A program made the position numbers and the translations under genes. Shown here piece after piece: positions 7,140 to 10,182 of a stretch of 10,182 nt of DNA. The number at the start of each line of letters is the position of its first letter. The first letter of the stretch is position 1. The stretch lies in NCBI GenBank assembly GCA_034667645.1, contig JAXDQV010000032.1:1-10182 (forward strand), given 5' to 3'. The DNA is from JAJPJG01 sp034667645. Lineage in GTDB: Bacteria; Verrucomicrobiota; Verrucomicrobiia; Chthoniobacterales; Chthoniobacteraceae. Under the pieces are notes generated by a model, which ran no database searches, was not told the DNA's origin, and worked only from the letters and a program-made list of their open reading frames with translations.

Positions 7140-8015
7140 CTACGCCGTGATCTCCGTGCCGATGCCGGCGTCGGTGAAAATTTCCACCAACAACGAGTGC
7201 GGAACTCGTCCGTCAATCAAGTGCACTTTCTCCACGCCTTGTTCGATCGCATTGAGCGCAGAGCGCACCTTCGGCAGCATGCCGCCCTCGATCACCTCGT
7301 CCTCGATCAGCGTCTCAATCATCTCGCGCGTGACCGATGGAATGAGCGAATCTTTCTCGCCGGGATTGCGCATGATGCCGGGAACGTCGCTCAGATAAAC
7401 GAGCTTGGTCGCCTTCAGCGCGCCGGCAATCGCGCCCGCCGCCACGTCGGCGTTGACGTTGAGCGATACGCCTTCTTCGTTTTGCGAGATCGGAGAAATC
7501 ACCGGCAGTTTTTCTTCGGCGATTACTTTCTGCACGCCATCGAGGGTTAAACCAATGACTTCGCCTGTAAAACCGAGATCCACCGCCACATGATGCGCGT
7601 CCGTCTGCGGCGGAAGCTTTCGGGCGCGAAAAACTTCCCGACCGGAAAATCCCACGGCGCGGCCGCCGAAACCGCCGAGCATTTTCACGATCGTCGGATT
7701 GACGCGCTGATCGAGCACATCCTCGACGATCCGGATCGCAAATTCGTCGGTGATGCGCAGGCCGTTGACGAATTTTGCCTTCAGCCCGGCCTCGCGCATC
7801 TTGTCGGTGATGGCCTTGCCGCCTCCGTGGACGAGCACGGGGTTGATGCCGACCGCCTCGAGAAAAATGATGTCGCGCAGCAACCGCTCGACCACGTGCT
7901 CATCCTCCATCGCGCTGCCGCCGTATTTGATGACGAAAAGCTCGCCGCGATATTTTTGGATAAACGGCAGCGCCTCGATGAGAGCTTCGGCGCGGTGCTG
8001 AGGAGTAGTCGTCAT
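7140..8015 (-). CDS. argB: Acetylglutamate kinase, probably arginine-inhibited
   Basis: Phosphorylates N-acetylglutamate with ATP, the usual control point when ArgJ recycles acetyl groups; cytosolic amino-acid kinase fold. The 291 residues are complete. Seen: FVIKYGGSAM with Lys30, VHGGGKAIT (62-70), the NAG-binding SLNVNADVAAGAIAG (184-198), LSDVPGI (208-214) and GGMLPKV (244-250) with Lys249. An N-terminal helix precedes the kinase core (AEALIEALPFIQKYRG, 9-24). This helix is absent from arginine-insensitive E. coli ArgB but present in arginine-sensitive hexameric enzymes such as those of Thermotoga and Pseudomonas. The C-terminal HLIDGRVPHSLLVEIFTD plus AGIGTEI matches the arginine-site end of those enzymes. 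Feedback inhibition by arginine is therefore inferred. The ATG is 10 nt after the argJ stop. Confidence 0.97.
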   Translation of the reverse strand: MTTTPQHRAEALIEALPFIQKYRGELFVIKYGGSAMEDEHVVERLLRDIIFLEAVGINPVLVHGGGKAITDKMREAGLKAKFVNGLRITDEFAIRIVEDVLDQRVNPTIVKMLGGFGGRAVGFSGREVFRARKLPPQTDAHHVAVDLGFTGEVIGLTLDGVQKVIAEEKLPVISPISQNEEGVSLNVNADVAAGAIAGALKATKLVYLSDVPGIMRNPGEKDSLIPSVTREMIETLIEDEVIEGGMLPKVRSALNAIEQGVEKVHLIDGRVPHSLLVEIFTDAGIGTEITA

Positions 8016-8025
8016 TTGTTACCAA

Positions 8026-9240
8026 TCATTCGCCCATGTTGAGCTCAACGTAACGCGTGCTGAGATCAGTCGTAAAAACCCAATACTCCGCCGAGCCGAG
8101 ATGGAGATTCACGGTGACGGTGAACTTCGGCTGGCGGACGATTTTTTCCAATTCCTCGAATGGCGTGGCGCTGGCCGTGCCGCTTTTGACCGCCGCGAGG
8201 CCTTCGTAAAAAATGTCCACCGATTCTTCGCGAATCCGCGCGGTGGAATAGCCGAGCGCGTCCATGATGCGGCCCCAGTTCGGGTCGCCGCCAAACCACG
8301 CGCATTTAACGAGCGTCGAGTTGGCGATCGCCTCGGCGGCCTTGCGCGCGTCCTGAAACGTTGCCGCGCCTTTGATGGCGATCTCGACAAACTTGGTCAC
8401 GCCTTCGCCGTCCTCGACGATTTTCCGCGCCAGCTCGCCGGTGATGTAGTTCAGCGCGGTCTGGAATTGTTTGAAGTTCGCGTGCGTGCGGCGGAGTCGC
8501 GCGTTTCCGGCGAGCCCGTTGGCGAGCGCGATCACGGTGTCGTTCGTGCTCATGTCGCCATCGATGGTGATCCTGTTAAACGACTGCTCCACGGAGTTGG
8601 AGAGCGCACGTTGCAAGTCCTTGCGTCCGATTGCCGCATCCGTGGTGATGAAACAGAGCATCGTCGCCATGTTAGGATCGATCATTCCTGCGCCTTTCGC
8701 GATGCCTCCAATGCGGACGCATTTCCCGTCGAGCGTCAGTTCCACGGCGATCTCCTTGGCGAAAGTGTCGCTCGTCATGATGGCGCGCGCGGCCTTCAGA
8801 CTTCCGTCTTTTTGCAGCGCCTTTGGCAACTGAGCGATCGTTTCCTCCATCTTCTCGATCGGCAGCTCGACTCCAATCCGTCCGGTCGAGCAAACCAGCA
8901 CCTGCGGATCCCGGATCTCCAGCGCAGCGGCCGTCGCGTGCGCCATGCGTTTGGCGTGCTCGATGCCGGGGACTCCCGTGCATGCGTTGGCGTTGCCGCT
9001 GTTCGCGATGATGGCGCGGATATCGCCGCAGCGCATGTGTGACATCGAAACGCGGACTGGAGCGGCCTTTATTTTATTCGTGGTAAAGGTGGCTGCGCCG
9101 ACCGTCGGCACGGGTGAGTAGATCAAAGCGAGGTCATGCTTGTCCTGATTGGTCGCTTTAATGCCGCAAAATGCGCTGCCCGCGACGAAGCCGCCGGGTG
9201 CCGTGACGCCGCCGCAGATTTCAATAAACGATGCGGTCAT
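8026..9240 (-). CDS. argJ: Glutamate N-acetyltransferase / ornithine acetyltransferase
   Basis: Transfers acetyl from N-acetylornithine to glutamate, releasing ornithine and regenerating N-acetylglutamate. Some family members also use acetyl-CoA for the first step; which type this is cannot be read reliably from sequence. It has 404 residues, full length. The self-cleavage site KGAGMIDPNMATML (182-195) is intact, with Thr193 as the nucleophile of the beta chain after cleavage behind Ala192. Also seen: STGRIG (118-123, oxyanion region), DGDMSTNDT (227-235) and FGGDPNWGR (316-324). The start chosen is the ATG at 9238-9240, 7 nt after the argC stop; a GTG at 9274-9276 would add 12 residues and overlap the argC end, which looks less likely. 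The bases before the ATG are A-rich (TAGAAAAACG), with no Shine-Dalgarno. Confidence 0.97.
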   Translation of the reverse strand: MTASFIEICGGVTAPGGFVAGSAFCGIKATNQDKHDLALIYSPVPTVGAATFTTNKIKAAPVRVSMSHMRCGDIRAIIANSGNANACTGVPGIEHAKRMAHATAAALEIRDPQVLVCSTGRIGVELPIEKMEETIAQLPKALQKDGSLKAARAIMTSDTFAKEIAVELTLDGKCVRIGGIAKGAGMIDPNMATMLCFITTDAAIGRKDLQRALSNSVEQSFNRITIDGDMSTNDTVIALANGLAGNARLRRTHANFKQFQTALNYITGELARKIVEDGEGVTKFVEIAIKGAATFQDARKAAEAIANSTLVKCAWFGGDPNWGRIMDALGYSTARIREESVDIFYEGLAAVKSGTASATPFEELEKIVRQPKFTVTVNLHLGSAEYWVFTTDLSTRYVELNMGE

Positions 9241-9247
9241 CGTTTTT

Positions 9248-10182
9248 CTAAAATCCGAGAGTTTCGGGCCAGCCACACATCACATTGAGGCTTTGAACGG
9301 CCTGGCCGGCCGCGCCTTTAACGAGATTGTCCTCCGCGCTCATGAGCACGATCCGGCCGGTGCGCGGATCGTGCTGCCACGCGAGATCGAGGAAGTTTGT
9401 GTGCGTGACGTTTTTCGTGTCGACGGAGCCTTTCTCGCTCTGCAAGCGGATGAAAAATTCATCGCAGTATGCAGTGGCAAGCGCGGCGTCGATTTGCTGC
9501 GGAGCCACGCCGGGAGCGGGTTGCGCGTAAATCGTGGTTAAAATCCCGCGCGTCACCGGCACGAGGTGCGGCGTGAAATTGATGACGACTGCGCTGCCCG
9601 TCGCTGCGCTTAATTCCTGTTCGATCTCCGCGAGATGCCGATGCTTCGGCACGCCGTAGGCGCGCATGCTTTCGTTGCACTCGGCGAAGAGCAGACCGAT
9701 CTCCGCCTTGCGCCCCGCGCCGCTCACTCCGCTCAAGCTCGTGACGCAAATGCTGCGCGGATCGATCAGCTTTTTTTGCAAAAGCGGATGAAGCGGAAGG
9801 ATGACGCTCGTCGGATAACAACCGGGTGAGGCGACGAGTTTCGCGCTGCGGATTTGCTCGCGATAGATTTCCGGCAGGCCGTAAACGCTTTGCGCCAGCA
9901 GCTCCGGCGCCGGATGCGCACCACCGTAGTAGTCTGCGTAAACGGCGGCATCCTTGAGGCGGAAATCAGCCGAGAGATCGATCACGCGCACGCCGGCCTC
10001 GAGCAGCGGTTTCGCGAATTCCGCAGCCGCGCCGTGTGGCAGCGCCAAAAACGCGATCTCCGTTCCCGCCGCGACGACCGCCGCCACATCGGTATCGGTG
10101 AATTTTACTTCGGAGAATCTCTGCGACTGAAATCGCGGGAATACTGCTCGAATCGGTTTACCCGCGTGACTCCGCGAGGTGA
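9248..10182 (-). CDS. argC: N-acetyl-gamma-glutamyl-phosphate reductase (N-terminus cut by window edge)
   Basis: The NADPH-dependent reductase that turns N-acetylglutamyl phosphate into the semialdehyde; cytosolic. 310 residues plus the stop are visible. The frame is open to the window edge and begins TSRSHAGKPIRAVFPRF, which in ArgC lies just after the Rossmann GxxGYTG motif, so about 35-40 N-terminal residues are missing. Seen: LALPHGAAAEF, VIDLSADFRL, the active-site SPGCYPT (Cys codon at 9818-9820), SGVSGAGRKAE, KHRHLAEIEQE (catalytic His region) and FTPHLVPVTRGILTTIY. The GTG at 10085-10087 is an internal codon, not the start. It is the most upstream operon gene seen; the operon promoter lies outside the window. 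Confidence 0.96.
   Translation of the reverse strand, partial: TSRSHAGKPIRAVFPRFQSQRFSEVKFTDTDVAAVVAAGTEIAFLALPHGAAAEFAKPLLEAGVRVIDLSADFRLKDAAVYADYYGGAHPAPELLAQSVYGLPEIYREQIRSAKLVASPGCYPTSVILPLHPLLQKKLIDPRSICVTSLSGVSGAGRKAEIGLLFAECNESMRAYGVPKHRHLAEIEQELSAATGSAVVINFTPHLVPVTRGILTTIYAQPAPGVAPQQIDAALATAYCDEFFIRLQSEKGSVDTKNVTHTNFLDLAWQHDPRTGRIVLMSAEDNLVKGAAGQAVQSLNVMCGWPETLGF

Noticed and set aside
8101..9042. 313-codon open frame on the plus strand
   Set aside because: It lies wholly antisense to argJ, whose motifs are complete. The product is Arg/His/Asp rich without family features, typical of a shadow frame in GC-rich coding DNA.
9248..10087. argC starting at the GTG of 10085-10087
   Set aside because: In-frame coding continues upstream with ArgC-like residues (TSRSHAGKPIRAVFPRF), so the gene is simply cut by the window edge.
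1..10182. CRISPR arrays, tRNA/rRNA genes, insertion sequences, riboswitches
   Set aside because: No regularly spaced repeats, cloverleaf-like stretch or transposase motif was seen, and the only gaps over 20 bp are 111 and 98 bp long.

Overview
The window is ordinary, densely coded bacterial chromosome with roughly 60% GC by eye. Every gene I can support reads on the minus strand. The gene set is an argC-argJ-argB-argD-(nucleotidyltransferase)-(short ORF)-argF arginine operon, then a membrane proton pyrophosphatase, then a secreted-type family 2 glycoside hydrolase. Protein-level wording (the GH2 subtype, the ArgD inserts) and the near absence of Shine-Dalgarno sequences suggest a Verrucomicrobiota-like soil or freshwater bacterium. 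That placement is an inference from memory of family sequences, not a search result.

Layout in transcription order (high to low coordinates). argC (cut by the right window edge), argJ (stop to start 7 nt), argB (10 nt), argD (11 nt), then a 149-residue AbiEii/MNT-type nucleotidyltransferase whose ATG directly abuts the argD stop (TGAATG). A 44-codon ORF follows that overlaps the nucleotidyltransferase stop (ATGA) and the argF start (ATGA). argF closes the cluster at 4320. A 98-bp gap follows with a perfect 7-bp inverted repeat and a plausible sigma70-type promoter. Next come hppA (2128-4221), a 111-bp gap with two small hairpins, and a GH2 enzyme that runs off the left edge.

Pathway logic. 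ArgJ recycles the acetyl group from N-acetylornithine to glutamate. ArgB phosphorylates N-acetylglutamate, ArgC reduces the acyl phosphate, ArgD transaminates the semialdehyde, and ArgF carbamoylates ornithine to citrulline. This is the cyclic acetyl pathway. ArgB carries the N-terminal helix typical of arginine-inhibited kinases, so feedback control probably acts there. argG and argH are not in the window. hppA is a K+-independent type proton pump by its signature residues and appears to be its own transcription unit. The GH2 enzyme is functionally unrelated.

The only arrangement worth a second look is the nucleotidyltransferase plus tiny basic ORF fitted without gaps into the arginine operon. 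I see no CRISPR array, RNA gene, insertion sequence, phage gene or other clearly novel system. There is no gene-free stretch above 300 bases.
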